Positions 33,057-47,476 of a stretch of DNA of 64,000 nucleotides are shown here, piece by piece. The notes beneath the pieces are model-generated. The model had not been told where the DNA came from, did no database searches, and saw nothing but the letters and a program-made list of their open reading frames with translations. The stretch's first letter is position 1. Each line of letters begins with the position of its first letter. Origin of the DNA: Undaria pinnatifida (Eukaryota; Sar; Phaeophyceae; Laminariales; Alariaceae); contig JABAKD010000014.1 of NCBI GenBank assembly GCA_012845835.1, positions 6,235,396-6,299,395 of the forward strand, given 5' to 3'. A program made the translations under genes and the position numbers.

Positions 33057-36000
33057 GGTAGTTGTTTCGGTGCGTGGGCCGTTGGGTATATATATGGGAG
33101 AGTACACCATTTACTTTCTGGACACAAATGGGGGAGCATATCAGCCAATAACTACTACCACGGAGAGGAAACGCAGATTCGTTACTATGCATATGGGGTA
33201 CCGCTTACAGTACCTACCGTATATTTGCCGATGCGTGACGTGTACACACTTGCGCACGCATGACATCTTTCGAGAAGAGGGAGAAAACATCTACTGGCAG
33301 ATATCCTAGGCAAATCAAATTCTAATGGCAGCGTATTCGTCCAGCCAACACGCAGGATTTTAAGAACTGTAAAGCATGGATGATGTAGCTGTTTTTTTTT
33401 TTTTCAAATGTCTAGACGCAACCGAAGGTGTAGCACGTCAAGCGCATTGATGAATGTCCCCCTGCCGCCCATTCGAGTGTGGTCCAGAGCCAATGTTGCT
33501 CAAACTCATGTGTCTCAAACGAGCAACGTCAGACAGGTGGTGTCGACAGAACTCAACGACTTCGAATATAAAATTAGAATGACACCTCAGATAGCTCTGC
33601 ATTATCGATAACTTTAGTCCAAAAACTCAAATTTTAGTAGTTCAAAACTGCATGTGTTATGCGTCGATGCCGGGTTTGACGACCTTACGACTTTGTGGTA
33701 AGCTGGGAATACTTTAATACTGAGAGAAAGGGTACACTGCACAGGCGTAGCAAGAACATTTAAGAAATGTAGTGAGCAACAACACAGCGTGCGTCAAGCC
33801 TTCCACCCAACTCTTGCGAGCCTCGGCGGGGTGAAGTCGTCGAAACTATCACGGCATTCATTCGCACACGCGCTGCAGTGTCCGGAGGAACTGATTCGCG
33901 TGCGTCACAAAATAAAAGATTGGGGAGCGGGACAAATACACCCCTTCACCATCTCGTAAAGATACGCCCGGGTTGTTGCGCGCTGCACGAACAGCCATAA
34001 AATTTTGAATCAAACAAACAGTAAATCAAGGGGTACACTCGAATTGATAAAAATATATTTATCTGTGTGATGGACACTGATTCTAAGCTTGCCCCCACGC
34101 CTTCGTTTCTCCAAAGATGGCTCGAACCATCCAGCGCATCAAGCCATGCCGCCCAGAACACCAAGCAGCTCACAAGAGGAAGACCTGCAACCCTACAAGA
34201 GTACACCCAAAGTTACAAGTCGCCTTACATGTATGAATACACAACAACTTGTGAGTCAAGGGCGCTCCACAACCTCCCAACCTTGGACGCCGATCAAGTC
34301 ACACATTCCTCCCCATCTACCCACAAGAAAAGACAAACTCGACCTCACCTCCAACGTTCTCAAGAGTTACAAAATGTTCGAAGCGTGAATGTTTACAGCG
34401 CGCTTTAGACGAGCCGCGCACCAGGACACCGAACCAGTCCAAAATTCCTGTCCGTTTCCTCGCGCGCGTCGTGTTTGCCTCGCCTTCGTCAACAATCAAC
34501 CGCGACAAACACGAGGCAACAAGGGGGCTACAAACTCTTGCTCTATGTTATGGTGGGTTCTGTTCGACTCTCCGTCCTTGTTGTTCGAACACAAAAGCGG
34601 CCCGTTTGCTACGTGTCCGGTTACATGCGATACACCAGTTAAGAAGTTGAGGGGATGCCACACAGCACAACCCCAGCGGCCAAAACATCCACAACAGCAG
34701 CAAAATGTTTTACGTACAGCTCTTGGCTCAAGAGCCACAAGGACACTTGAGCAAGCCCCCAAATCGTCCCCATTTTTCATCCATACACACGCATAATTTC
34801 CCTTCGTTTTCGACTGCCGGCGGCAACAATACCACCGAACCAGGAATCATCTACAGCGGCCACATCTACATGTGATATTCCACGGACACTGTTGACGTTT
34901 CTCCGCGCGAACAAGAAATCAATCTAGCGGACACATCTGCATGATAATTTGGCGAAACACCAGCAGCCAAACATTACCATAATTCCGTATGTCCAATACA
35001 TCTGCGGCGGTGTACTGCGAACACCCGAATATCTCTATCAAAGACAGGAACGAGTGCAAGGTCATGCTCAGTGCCTGTCACCGCCGACATCACGGTTGCA
35101 GCTGAGTGTACAATCACATTAACACACGACCAACGCTCTTTCCAACAATAATGCCGTTTGGTTCTCCAACCAGAGGTACTATAAGAGGACCTTGGTATAT
35201 AGTCTACCCTCTACCTGGTTGCCGGGCTTCTGCACACGGTCCGCATCGCCATTATTCCGCAAGCACGCACTATTCACCCCCAGCAGCCATGTGATCACGA
35301 TTCCCCGAACACGACACAACGGTGTCGGCCCTCTCGAAGAATCAACAGAGCCCCCACCCACAACAAGCTTCACCCAAAAAATACGGGGAAACAAGAGTTT
35401 GGATACTACAGCTGTTATCATGGTACATGACGATAGAGGCGAGCCATTTTGCCCTTTAAGGGTGATGGCTTGAGGAGCTATATACCTCATCGGGTAAACT
35501 GAAGGCCCAACCCGATGACCCATGACCTAAGTATACAAAAGACGCGCTTGCTACGCTAGAAGTGGACCCTTTTTATTCTTGGGCTCTTGCTCAATTTGGG
35601 AGCTTAAGACCTCTCTGCCAAAAACTTTATTTGGAGGAAAATAAAACTGCTACCTGCCACGGATAAAAACCCTCATAGCCTTGGTACACGACGAGAATCG
35701 CGCAAAACAAAATGGCCTCCATTTCCGACAATTTTGGGTTAAGGAGCCCCGTCGTTCAGATACAGTTTCAGCCAAAAAAAGGTATACCTTATACCTCCGA
35801 CGATTTGGGGTTAAGGATCCCCGTCATTCCGAAACCATTTCAGCCAAAAAAAGGTATACCTTAATACCTCCGACGATTTTGGGTTGAGGTGCCCCGTCAT
35901 TCAGGAACCGGTTTCGCCAAAAAAAGGTATACCTTGATACCTCTATCGTAGAACGCGTCAAAAATCGTTTTTACTGAACACACCGATGTGACGAGTGAAA

Positions 36001-36409
36001 TTCCGACGATTTGAGGCGAAGTAAGGAGCCCCGTCACTTTTACATAAATGTGTTTCATCCAAAATGTGCTACATCTAGACTTTACATCGTGGCGCGCGTC
36101 TTACACTGTAGATAGTGTTGAGGCAAGCGCCCTTTCTCAATTTAGAACTCTAGCTCTAATAATAGAGACCAAACATCTCGATTATATTCGTCAGCGGGGC
36201 TCCGTGCGCTGTAAGATATCCCCGTCTCGGCGGTGTACTGCGAGCACCCCGCAACTACACAAAAAGAACACATGTATGTCGTGGTTTATAGTGCTACATC
36301 GCCACTTTGCTCCGCACCCACTACTAGACCCATATCTTCAACGCTGTACGAGCATAAATCTCCCAAAACGAACCAAAAGAGCACATACATATTATATGTG
36401 CAAGAGTGT
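33057..36409. other. Intergenic 3-prime flank of gene C
   Basis: Homologous to 4661-8319. Open frames in the two copies do not stay intact, so no gene is called. It contains the MITE at 35541-35959. Confidence 0.6.
35541..35959. mobile_element. MITE-like element with internal tandem repeats
   Basis: Unit 2 copy of the element at 7444-7863, with the same ends and the same three internal ~72-bp modules around CCGACGATTTTGGGTT. Confidence 0.6.
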
Positions 36410-39400
36410 TCAGTGCTTGTCGTTGCCGCCATTGCCGTACTTCTTGTTTTCGTCGTCGTCGAGAAGGCCGCAACGCTGCAGGCACATACGCTGAGCCTTG
36501 GCGGGCGCCTCCGGCAGAGACGCGATGAGGTTCTTGAGGGTGGGGTCGTCGAAGTTCAGCGAAGCCTGCAACAGCAAAATCCACGATGATAAGAGCCAAG
36601 CAGGCACCAAAAGAAAACAAGAGGAAAAGGTAAGAGATAGGGGTGGGGCGATGAGCAATCAGCGCGTGCAGGACCTCTCTTGGGCCACCACAATAACTCA
36701 GCATTCGCCTATGGCAGGCACACAGCAGTATCCTCGTGCAATATGGCAATACACACCCCGGCTTCTAGCGATTACAGGCCTTGCGAGAGATGATGCACGG
36801 CACACCACAGCCGCTGAGCTAGCCAAACAAGCGCTGACTGCTCGCGGCGTCGAATGTATGTCTGAACAGCCTCGACGCGCATCCTTCCAACAGGCCTAAC
36901 GTCACCCCCCTTCTGTGCGAGCTTAGCTCCTTCAAAACTCTACCGACGTACTTGGGGGGGGGCGTTTCTGTTTGGAAGTACTATATAGTGGCGAGCAGGC
37001 AAGCCTCCAAACGGATCGAGTAATTTTGATAGGCCCTCCCAGCTAAGGGGTATCGCCTTTAAAGTCGGTTTGGGTGCGGTGGAATCGCGAGTCGTGTCAT
37101 ACGACCATACACCCATATGCCTGCAACTTGCGCCGGAGAGGGTGTCTGTTTTGCAGGGTCGAAAGCCCTGGTTAAAAAACCTCGCACGGGAACAACGCGT
37201 CCACAAGCACGGAATCCTCATATATAGTCATCTTCCTTGCGGATCTTTCTGATGTGTGCATGTTGCGCATTAGTCGGCCGGAGCGCGTGCTGCGAGAAGT
37301 TGACTCGTGCGGGGGTGGGCCAAGCCGGTTGGGATGGTTTTAATGCCACCAAACTTCTCTATACGGGTTCGTTTTTAGCGTACCAAACCGATTCCGGAAC
37401 AAGACTAGCCTCTAATTTACTATAGGTTGCTTCAGAGTGTGTTGCTGGATCTACAGTACAACGACGGTGAATGAAGTGCACTTAAAACGAGTCGACTTGT
37501 GTTGGCCGGCCATGTGAAACAAGAGCGTTTTAGCTTACCTGGATAGCCTCGCTGGGGAGCTGGAAGAAGTTCGTAGTAATAGTCACCACCCCGGGGTCCT
37601 CCGAGTTAAGCGCGGCCAGGAATGTCGCCGGCTCGCAGTCGAGGTTCTGCTGGTAGTGGATGAGGCCTTGGGGGAAGAAGGCCACGTCGCCGTCGTAGAG
37701 GTCGTTGACGACGGCACCCTCGCCGCCGTTCTCCTCCACGAACGCTACCCGCAGTTGGTTGCCCTTGATCGTGTAAAGCATCTGCACTCGTGCAACGACG
37801 AAGAAGAAGGGAAGGGTGGTCAACGTCAGATATATCTGCAACCAAAACGGTTCGAACGGTGGGTCAAGATACTTGCCGTCGAACACCGTTGTCGGCGGAG
37901 TGGATGTGTTACAAATCTATCGCGAAACGTGTGATATCTAATCCGGAACCCGTCCTAGCCCTTCTTTCATTGTGCTCTCGCCACAAGCTCTACGGTACTG
38001 CTGTAGCAATTTGTTCGCCGATCGGGTCTCATCGACGTCCGCTCTTGATTTGACCTCGATCTCTGAAACATTCCCGCGGTTAGTATTCGTACCCCGTACT
38101 ATAGTATGCCAGATACACAGAATAAGCTATACCCTCTGTTGGTACTAGAATACAGTGTAGCTGTGGTAGACAGTGTTAAAATGTATTGATTTCTGACCTC
38201 TGTGGCGCGGGGGTGCACGTGAGGCAGGTTGATCGCGCAGGGTCCGAGGTTAACCAAGGCCATGGAGATGCCCTGCCCCTCCAGAGCGGCAAGCTGGTTG
38301 AGGTTGACCCCGCGGAGCTGGAATCCGTCGACGAGGTTGGATGGTTCGGGTCCACCAAGGCTGAACGCGAAGTCGTCCTCGTTGAACAAAGTTATCGCTT
38401 GCTGCAAGGGGGGGGGGGGGTATGGACGAAAACAGCAGCAGTGGTATCGATTTGTTACAGCGAGGAAGGGACAAGAAGGTATCACGCTTATACTACTAGT
38501 AGAGTGAACCCCAAAGACATAACAACAACCGGATCGCGCCGAGAGGGGTTTATTGTGTGTCACACTTAGGCCAGTGTAAGCATGTGTGTCGGATTATGCG
38601 TCAATGCTCCTACTCATTAGTACACTGTAGGTGCACTTGGGACGCAGTATGTGGTTGCTGCCACCGACGTGGGTGGGGTGGTGCCGTCGGCTTTGTTGCT
38701 ATATCAAGTAGTTGCTGGCTCTCTGTTTCCCCTTTCTCATGTTTGTCGTGCCGTCCTTTCGTTTCACTCATGTGTTGTCCCTCCTGAGTTTTTCCTTTTC
38801 ACTCCCCCCTGCATCCCTGCTTCCCTCTTTGTTTCCCAATGCATTTTGTTTTTTGTTTACTCTTCTCTTGATTATCTTTTCCTTGGAAATAGACCTGGTG
38901 TGGTGGCTTCATACATTTGGTCCTGGTATTCATTGCGGTTGGCCTTGCATCCATGGCCAATAACCGCCTTTCTGTACGTAGGTGCAATGTGTATCTTCGT
39001 CTGGTAGTTGTTGTGACTACAGCTAGATCGTCTCTCTGGGAAGCATCAGCGCCGGACACCTGTTGTGATGGATGTATAGTCTAGACTAGACTGGACTAGA
39101 TGGGTATTTAGAATATCATTTTACCGTGAACACACATAAGACTATATTCTCTGGTATTTAATACCCTGGTAGTTATTTATTTTTTTGCCCATCCCATTTA
39201 TTATCTGGAGGCGCACTTTGTATTTCTCTTGCTCGCTCCCTAGACGTAACTCAGACCCAGGTGCGCTCGCCACGCAGACTCTTCTTCCCCCCACTCCCCT
39301 CTACCCTGCGTGCCTTCACGTGGATCTCGAGAAGACTCGGAAACCTGTTCTTCTCTCTCGTCGACTCGCATCGAAATGCGCCTACCCACGCTGTTATCAA

Positions 39401-40201
39401 TAGGCGCTCTCAGTAGTTGGTTCCTTTAAACCCAAAAGCCCGACCCACCCGAGGTTCCAACCCCAAAACCAACTCCAGTAGCATTCGAGGGTAACCACTA
39501 GACCACCGGGGCGACCGGTTCCACACCACAGGCGGATACGGCATCGAAGAAAACATCGTGTTTACGGGTCATTACAGTATAACAGACCGGATGGTCTAAG
39601 AAAAGGCATTGTGTTCACAGGTCAGCACGTTATGGCAGCTGGGGTATTTGGTCCAAATTGCTGTAACACGGTTAACATACAACGAAGGACAAGCGAGTTG
39701 AGTCGTGAAGGGGTGGCCTTCATCTGGCTTCAAGTCGTCGGTAAAACGACGGAGCACACACGTACACATGCAAACATAGACTATCTGTAGTGTGGCTCAA
39801 GACACACCAGGGCAGCGATATTGTTGTAGACTAGTACTTGTGCCATTGACACGTGCTACTGCTTGCTGTAGCACATGGACACGACTAGGCATGCGGTGTG
39901 TAGTATTACAAGCACGGCGCAATCCTACAATACTACAATATCCAGCAACGACGTCGTCACCATATAGTCTATATATCGTACCCTGTGCCATGATGCACAG
40001 TAGTACGTATAAACACATACAGGCATGCCGCGTGTACTATGGTATGTATCACAAACAAGACATAACCATCACAACCGGCCAAGGCAGTGATCAATATCGT
40101 ACCTGTGCCGTGACGGGAGTGGTGGCCTGCGCATCAGCAGCAGAAGTGAAAGTCACGCCCGCAGCGACGAGGCCAACAGCAGCGCAGAAGGACGTCTTCA
40201 T
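36410..40201 (-). CDS. Germin-like cupin protein, gene C (4 exons, 233 aa)
   Basis: Exons on the minus strand: 40201-40103, 38401-38198, 37781-37539 and 36565-36410 (stop TGA). Introns are GT-AG and phase 0 (1701, 416 and 973 bp). The protein differs from gene A at two residues that I can see: Glu to Asp in the DLY(E/D)GD turn before motif 2, and Ser to Asn in the C-terminal tail. Signal peptide, motif 1 ligands H94, H96 and E101, motif 2 ligand H143 and the C210/C214 pair are all kept. The gene is divergent from gene D across 1059 bp. The likely role is a secreted Mn-binding cupin; substrate unknown. Confidence 0.9.
39416..39540 (-). repeat. tRNA-derived SINE-like sequence in intron 1 of gene C
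   Basis: This is the unit 2 copy of the sequence at 11276-11405. The minus-strand A-box TGGTCTAGTGGTTA is better preserved here, whereas the B-box is mutated to GGTTGGAACCTC. Confidence 0.4.
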
Positions 40202-41260
40202 TTTGCTTCAGTAGTACAAGGAGTCCTGTTCTCTCGCTCAATCGGTCTGTCTGATGGTTAGGTGAAGTGGTCCTGGTGCTCGGTGCTCAGTGATTCCCTT
40301 TTGAATATGGCCGGAAGGAGCTGAGGTGACACTGCTATGGGTTGTGGGTTGTGGAGTGCGAGAGTGTGAGACACGATAACCGTCTTCCCCCGCGGGTGTC
40401 GCTCGCGGCGCAATGTACGCGAATGGCCCGTCTGGTAGAGAGTTCTACGAAAGTACTGCGCGAAAAGCGGCACCAGGCGACTCTGTCTGCAAATATAAGG
40501 ACCGTTTGAATACTACAATGGATATAAAAACGGGTTTACATTTAGGAAAAAAGATTTCTACCTCGAAGAAGGTTCCAAGAATATGCCTGCAGCGCGGCGT
40601 GTTCGGCTTAACTTTTGGAGGACCTTGCCTGCGGTTGGTAGGCGTAGAGGGACCCCTCAATGATACGGGTGACTTGTCAAGTTGTCAACGGGCGACATCT
40701 CCGAATATCGTACCCCACCGGCAATCATATAAAACGGCAGAAGATAATTATTTTTGAAAAGAAACTTGTATGTGCTGGTCAACCATCACGGCAAGATGCA
40801 CCAAAAGTGAAACCGAGCACCGATTTTGCGGGTTTAATTTTATTCGCAGAGCTCTCTTCGAGGCACTCAATCACGTTGTTCGCAAAATAAATTAGGGGAA
40901 CGTGCAAGTTCAACTTTTCACAGTTAATAGTTTAGCTCCTGTTTCGCTCTTTTTTTCGTAGAACTCTCTGCCAGGAGGGCATTCGCGCTTCGCGTGCATT
41001 GCACCGCGAGCGAGGTCGAGGCGATGTCGCCATCGTCGCACCCCACATGTCTCACTCTCATCACAACCCACAACCTGCAACCCACAACCTACGGCCACCT
41101 CGTCTCCTTCCAGCCTTTTACAACGGGATATATATATAACAACTGAGCATCGAGCGCAGCAGTAGCACCTTCTTTTATCCTTCATTCAGATAGAGTGATC
41201 GAGAGGAAACAGGACACCTACATACAGATCTAGTACGGCAATTACTACTCGCACCACAAA
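40202..41260. promoter_or_regulatory. Divergent promoter region between genes C and D
   Basis: The 1059-bp spacer has the same mirrored modules as A/B: GTAGAACTCTCT at 40447-40436 (toward C) and 40958-40969 (toward D), then CCGCGAGCGA and the CAACCCACAACC motif. Gene D has TATATATATAA at 41129-41139; gene C lacks it. Confidence 0.65.
41129..41139 (+). promoter_or_regulatory. TATA-like box of gene D
   Basis: TATATATATAA lies about 122-132 bp upstream of the ATG, two bases longer than in gene B and in the same context before ACTGAGCATCGAGC. Confidence 0.5.
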
Positions 41261-44200
41261 ATGAAGACCTCTTTCTGCGCTTCTGCTGCTGTCGGTCTCG
41301 TCGCTATGGGCGTGACCCTCACTACTGCTGGTGCGGAGGCTGCCACCCCCGTCACGGCACAGGTGCGATAGCGATATACTTGGTATAGCCATGACTGCGC
41401 TGCTTCGTGTGCTGGCTGTGTCTTGCTTGTTAAGTGACAGTGCGCAGCAGTGTAGTGCACCCGCTATATCTGTCCCAGCTATGTTTCAATGTACTACTAC
41501 TCTACAGGTACGATGCCGATGGTACTAGCGATCACGGCGTTGCTTGTGATGGGGCCTGTCTTGCTGTTGATGCTCGTTTCAACATAAGCACGCTACGAGT
41601 ACACACTGTAGTCTATGTATTACGCGTACTCTGTACAGCATACATTCGTCCGTGGTGATGGTGTCCTTGATATGAGACAATGGCCTAGTAATAATATCGC
41701 GCACTAGACTACTTCGCTAAGGCTCGACAACCGCGCTTTAGTCTTGCGTCCTTTCAGTCCAGGTACTATCATTGATCATACGTGTTGTCCAGGTACTAGC
41801 ATTAATACGTGTTCATGCTGTACCAGGTAGTATACTTTGGTATACTGCTGCACTGTACTGGTATACCCGTCTGTATATCTATAGGCTATGCTATGCAGAT
41901 GGGTATAACAGTACAGCAGTAGTACATGAAGAACGAAACGGTGTTATCTGTTGATGCTTGCTGTTGGTCCAAGCCGCGTCGATCGACAAGTGTTTAGTCT
42001 TGGTTTGTTTTTCGCCGTCAATCTTAGGACCGCTTCTTGAGCAGGGATGCCATCCAGCGAAAGCCGTAAACCTTGTTTATTATACAGGTAATGTTCACGT
42101 CACGTGGCCGGTAGGCTTGTTCCCGGCAAGCCGCAGCCCACCCGTATGCCCGAGAGAGCATTTAGTTTCTGACTTGCAGGAATCGCCACTCGGCATGATG
42201 CGGTTTGTTCATGGTACAACGGTTGTTCAGGAGTGCAGCGCCACGTTTGCGACGGCGAAACACTTGGAATTTTTTGTGGGTTGTTTTGTACAGTTCACGT
42301 CCCTTTCTTGATGACTTTTGTACCTGGTAGCCCAAACCGCGCCTTCGCGACTCTACGCCATCCGCTGCCTGCGTAGCTATCGTACAGCTTGCACAGCGCA
42401 CTCGACACACCCTACTACTCCCTTGCAACAAAGACCAATGAACACGGCTGTCTTTTTATCCTTACACCCCCCCCCTTGCAACACCGGATCATTAGCGCTG
42501 CTATTTTCGTCTACGCATTTTCACCCTTGGAGCAACACGGGTCGCATTAAGACGTTGCTGTTAACATCTGTACATTTCCGCCTCCCTCCCGCAGCAACAA
42601 ATAACTTTGTTCAACGAGGGCGACTTCGCCTACACCCTTGGCGGTCCTGAACCATCCGACCTCGTCGACGGATTTCAGCTCCGCTCGGTGAACCTCAACC
42701 AGCTTGCCGCGCTAGAGGAACAAGGCATCTCGATGACTCTCGTCAACCTCGGACCCTGCGCGATCAACCTGCCCCACATTCATCCCCGCGCCACAGAGGT
42801 CAGTAAGCATGTGTGAAACGGTTGACCGTGAATCCGTGTGAGGGGTGTGGCGTGTGTTTGTCTTCTTGCCGTGCGCCATCGTAAGAGTCAATTCGTGTGT
42901 ACAGGAGTTACGGGTGGGTGAAAAGAGATCGGTAGGCATGAAAACGAACCAGGGGCGGACGCGGTTGAGACCCTACACTCTATGGCACAGTAAACGCATT
43001 GTCATGCATTGTATACATGTAAGGCATAAGACGAGAGCATTGTGATGCGTGAGGATGCGAAAAATGCATGTACACGGCGACCTGTGTCCCCGGTCAGAGC
43101 TTGCAATAAGCCGACTTCATCGAGGGATTATAGCGACAAGTAGTGCTTCGGAAATAGAAAAACCCTTTATATTCATGATTTTCTCGCGTTTCGCCACCCC
43201 GTGTTGGCCGTCGTGCTTACGGCGAGAGCATTGCGATGCATGCTTACGAGAGCATTGCGATACAAATGCGAGAGGTTAAAGCGCGCATACCACATATGCG
43301 ACGATGGAAGCTAACGGCAAGCGCGTTGAAGAAACGTGTGTGCTGCAATGATCTCTACGCCGTAGCTCTGACCACCCCGTCTGACCGGTCGCTCCTCTAT
43401 CGTGCAGATGCTGTACACCATCAGGGGCAACCACCTACGGGTGGCGTTTGTGGAGGAGAACGGCGGCGAGGGTGCCGTCATCAACGACCTCATGGAGGGC
43501 GACGTGGCCTTCTTCCCCCAAGGCCTCATCCACTACCAGCAGAACCTTGACTGCGAACCGGCGACATTCCTGGCCGCCCTCAACTCGGAGGACCCCGGGG
43601 TGGTGCCCATCACCACTACCTTCTTCCAGCTACCCGACGAGGCTATCCAGGTCAGCTAAAGAGCGTTGCACATGGCCGGCCCATACAATACTAAATGCTG
43701 CCTGTTGAGTTGCAGACCTAGCTACCGAACACACCAACCGGCAGTTTGTAGTGTATTCCCCGTGCCATTTACGGTGTAGACTACTATAATTTTCACACTT
43801 TTGCTCCAGTTCCCCCTCCCGTTGTGTACCTCAGAGACCCGGGGTCAAATAGCAGATATCATTCCCACCTTCCCCCCGAACTACGGTGCACATTGAGTTA
43901 CGTTGTAGGCGTCTAATATTGCGGAAGTAGAGAAGCAGGGCCCTTCCTGTTTCGGAACCGTTTGGGTGCGTGAGAGCGTCGGGTTGCAGCGGTAGAATTA
44001 TCGCGATAGGACATCGTTCCTGAGGCTTGAGCTATAACTAGACGGTCACCAGGCCACGCGAAAGTCCTCACGATTGTAGTTCAGGGGGCAGTGGTGGTCA
44101 GAACTCCCGTAGCAGGTCGGCCTTGTCACAAATCACTTTCGTTCATGATGAATGTTTTGGTGGATACTGGCTAGGGGAGGGCGACGTAAGGTCTGCCAAA

Positions 44201-44843
44201 ACGATGCGTGTCGAGGGTAGTAGAGGTACACCATGAGTTCGAAGCAAGCAGCCAGTGCTGCCTGCTATAGCTTGGTGTGAGCATGACTTATCTCTAGCAC
44301 GGCTTTCCGATCATTGCTAGAGGTGCGCGATCGTTCGCTATACATATCACGATATTACGTGCCCGCGCTGATTGCAACCTCAGCGAATTCGCTGTATCTC
44401 TAGAGAGGCCTGTCGATCGATGTAAAACGTGTTGTTTGTTGACACACTGCACGATGCTATTATCTGCCCGCCATGGGCTTCAGTTGTTTCGACAGCCCAA
44501 ATCTGGTTCGCGGGCACTGCTAATAGTGGATTCTCTGCGCGGGTAAATCATATTTTTAGATGTGTTGCTGTTCCAAAGGTGATCCCACACGCGCCGTTTA
44601 GAAATCATCTTTCCGCCCCCCGTCGCGTCTTATATTCATTTTTCTCTATGCCTGCTTGACTGTTTCCACCGTGTTGGTTTGCAGGCGTCGCTGAACTTGG
44701 ACGACGCTGGCCTCAAGAAGCTCATGGAATCTCTGCCGGAGGCACCGGCGATGGCTCAGCGTATGTGCCTCCAGCGTTGCGGCCTTTTGGACGATGAGGA
44801 CGACAGCTACAGCTACAACCACGACGGCGGCGACAAGCACTAA
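41261..44843 (+). CDS. Germin-like cupin protein, gene D (4 exons, 235 aa)
   Basis: Exons: 41261-41362, 42595-42798, 43408-43650 and 44685-44843 (stop TAA). Introns are GT-AG and phase 0 (1232, 609 and 1034 bp). It differs from gene B at three residues by eye: Ala8 to Ser and Ile20 to Leu in the signal peptide, and Gly to Arg in MLYTI(G/R)GN just before the motif 1 glycine. Metal ligands H95, H97, E102 and H144 and the C211/C215 pair are conserved. Intron 1 lacks the retrotransposon nest and shows the empty site, plus a deletion of roughly 0.1 kb next to it relative to gene B. The gene is presumed secreted; activity not determinable. Confidence 0.9.
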
Positions 44844-47476
44844 ACACTAGTTTTTCTTGTGTATTAGATTCGAGTGCTCGTAGCACGCGGTTTTGGTGCA
44901 TTTGTGTATGCAAAATAGTGGCGTTGTAGCGCTACCCATGGCATGTATCCTTCTAGATATTCGGGCACCTGTGCCCATAGTACACGATATTGTGGCGACG
45001 CAAAATGTCGGCGGAGTGCTTGTGGTGCTAGATGCGATCGTGCGCTTAGCTACATGCCAAAAGTATGGACCCGACAACAACATCAAGCACCGAAAGTGAC
45101 CCAACGCGTGCTCTTCTGCGTGAAGGGTTCGGTGAGCTCGCAGTACCATGCTGCTGTAGACGTACTACTAGTCTTCGGTGCATGGTGGTAATGTTCCCGT
45201 TGGGGATGTACAGAATATGGAAAAAATCGCTGGTAATGTGCGCTGTATGGTCTAGTGCTTGCGCGGAATTGTTGCGATGCGGCCGCTAGATGTGTCTACT
45301 GCTCACGGGGGGATTGTCGTCGTGTCGGCGGTGGAAGGCGATGAAAAAAGGTGCGTGCGGATAGAAATGGGGCGAGGGATGCGAGTTGTGTTCAGCGTCC
45401 TTGTGACGCTTGGGTCTAGTGCTGTGAGTAAAGTGAGTTTTATAACTCAGGGTGCGCTTTGGTAGGGTTGTGATGTGTGGCATCCCCTATGGTTTTTGGT
45501 ATGGGTTATCGTGTGTGTTACTTGATACGCGTCGCGGATAGCCCGTGTTGTGTGCGCGGAACATAAGGCGGCGGGAAAGTTAATAGTACTTTCGCGCCAC
45601 AAGATAAGAGTGTATATACTGTATTCCACCCTTGCCCCTAGTATTTGTGGCGGTTTGACTTTTACCCAAGGAGAAAACACATGATGCGTGCAGAAATGCG
45701 GGCAGGGTTTCGAGTTGCTTGGTGTCCCCGAGTTGCTCGGCGCAATAGTCGTGAAAACATGTACAAGCGTTCCGTAGCTTTGGGTGCATTGAGATGGGGA
45801 GATGCCCAGACATTTATGTACCCTCTAGGTGGAGATAAATAGGCAAGGCTTGGACACGTTCAGCGCCCTTGTGGCGCTGGGCTCAAATTTTGTAGAAAAA
45901 GAAATTGGTAACTCGGTTTGGTGGGTTTTGTTTCGGGTGTCCTCCGTGTGGTGCTTGACTGAAGTTTTGTAAGTTAACGCGTTCTGTAAATTCGTGTGTA
46001 AATACAGCGATGTCATCGCTTCCTATTGTGTGGTTATTGATGGTGTGCGTGATATGAATTGATGAGCCAGGTGGCCCACGCTGTGCTCAAACAATTACTT
46101 GAACGTTATGTATTTCCCATGGCAGATCAAGAACCTGCACGTTGTTGCCACATCTTGCTATTTACGTACTTGTCGACGTCTAGTTGTCGAGGGCGAGGCA
46201 AAAAGGTGTATGTGGAGAAATTGGCAGGGCTTTGGACTTGTTCAGTGTCCTTGTGACGCTTGATTCAATTGTATACGGATGGGTAAGGCGCTTTCATTAG
46301 GGGGGTGTGGATCACCTCCCCTGTACGCCTTGGTAGCTGGGCAATGTGACTTGAGATGCGCCGGATGGCCCGCGTTGCCATCGAAAAATTCGATCATAGT
46401 GTTGGGAAACTTCAGCACTTTCTGCCGCAAATTGGGGCAAGATTTTACAGGTGTACCTGGTACCTGTTTTTTTTTCGTTTTTGGAGAAATGCACGGTTTT
46501 ATGTCTTCTTGGTGTTCCGTGTATCTTCGTGCAAACCTCGTTGCATACATGCCATGCGAGGGTCCAATGTCATCCTCCCCGCGAGTTTTCTCGTTCACTA
46601 ATCGAAGCGCTCCTTCAGGCAGTGCAAAACACTGCGAACGGAGATTTGCCTTGAAAATAAATGTCGGAGAAGTCGAGCATTCCCGCCGCTCCTCTCGTGC
46701 GAGAGATGAATATCCGCTCCTCTCGTGCGCGAGAGATGAATATATGCAAGAGTCGGCGCATACCACATCGCCCATTATGCTTCTTCAAACAAAGGCAAAG
46801 GTCACTTTCTCCCATATTCAAACAAAGGCAAAAAGGTCACTTTCTCCCATTTTCGCAGCACATTTACTCCGAAGTAGAGCATTCTCGCCGCCGCTCCTCT
46901 CGCAAGAGTTAAATATGCACAAGAGTCGAGGCACACCGTGCGCAGCATCGTTCATTGTGTTCCTTCAAACGTTGTGCAAAAAGGCATCCAAAGGTCGCTT
47001 TCTCCAAATTTTCGCAAAAATATCTGTGAGCGTATAAAACATTACAGAGTGTAGACCATATGCACATGCTACAAAATGTCGACGCATGCTATGCTCTAGA
47101 AGCATTAAGGTATACCGCATTTTGGCAAAATTGATTTCCTGAAATGATGGCGCTACTTAACCCTGAATGATCGTGGAATGACGATAGAACATTATTTCTT
47201 TGTGGTAGCAACATTATTTTGACGCGTGCGACGGTAGAAGTGCACTGACTCGTCACTTTTTTTTCTGAGGTGCCTCACTTTGGGAGCTTACGACATGGCC
47301 ATCCCAAAAACTGATATCGTATGATATGGAGAAAAATAAAACTGCTGCGCGCTGCCGGGGGTGAAACATCCCCATGGCCGAGGCATACCCCAACGAGGAT
47401 CATGCAAACAAAATATCCTTTTCTCGACTATTTTGGGTCAAGAAACCCCGCATTTCGGAAAAAGCACTTCATTCAG

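Noticed and set aside
32689-33309. Thr/Pro/His-rich and Gly/Trp-rich frames
   Set aside because: They are translations of the TGGG tetranucleotide tract.
46279-47037. 252-codon open frame on the + strand
   Set aside because: The homologous region of unit 1 (about 28740-29450) is not open in the same frame, and the frame runs through tandem repeats without any recognisable domain.
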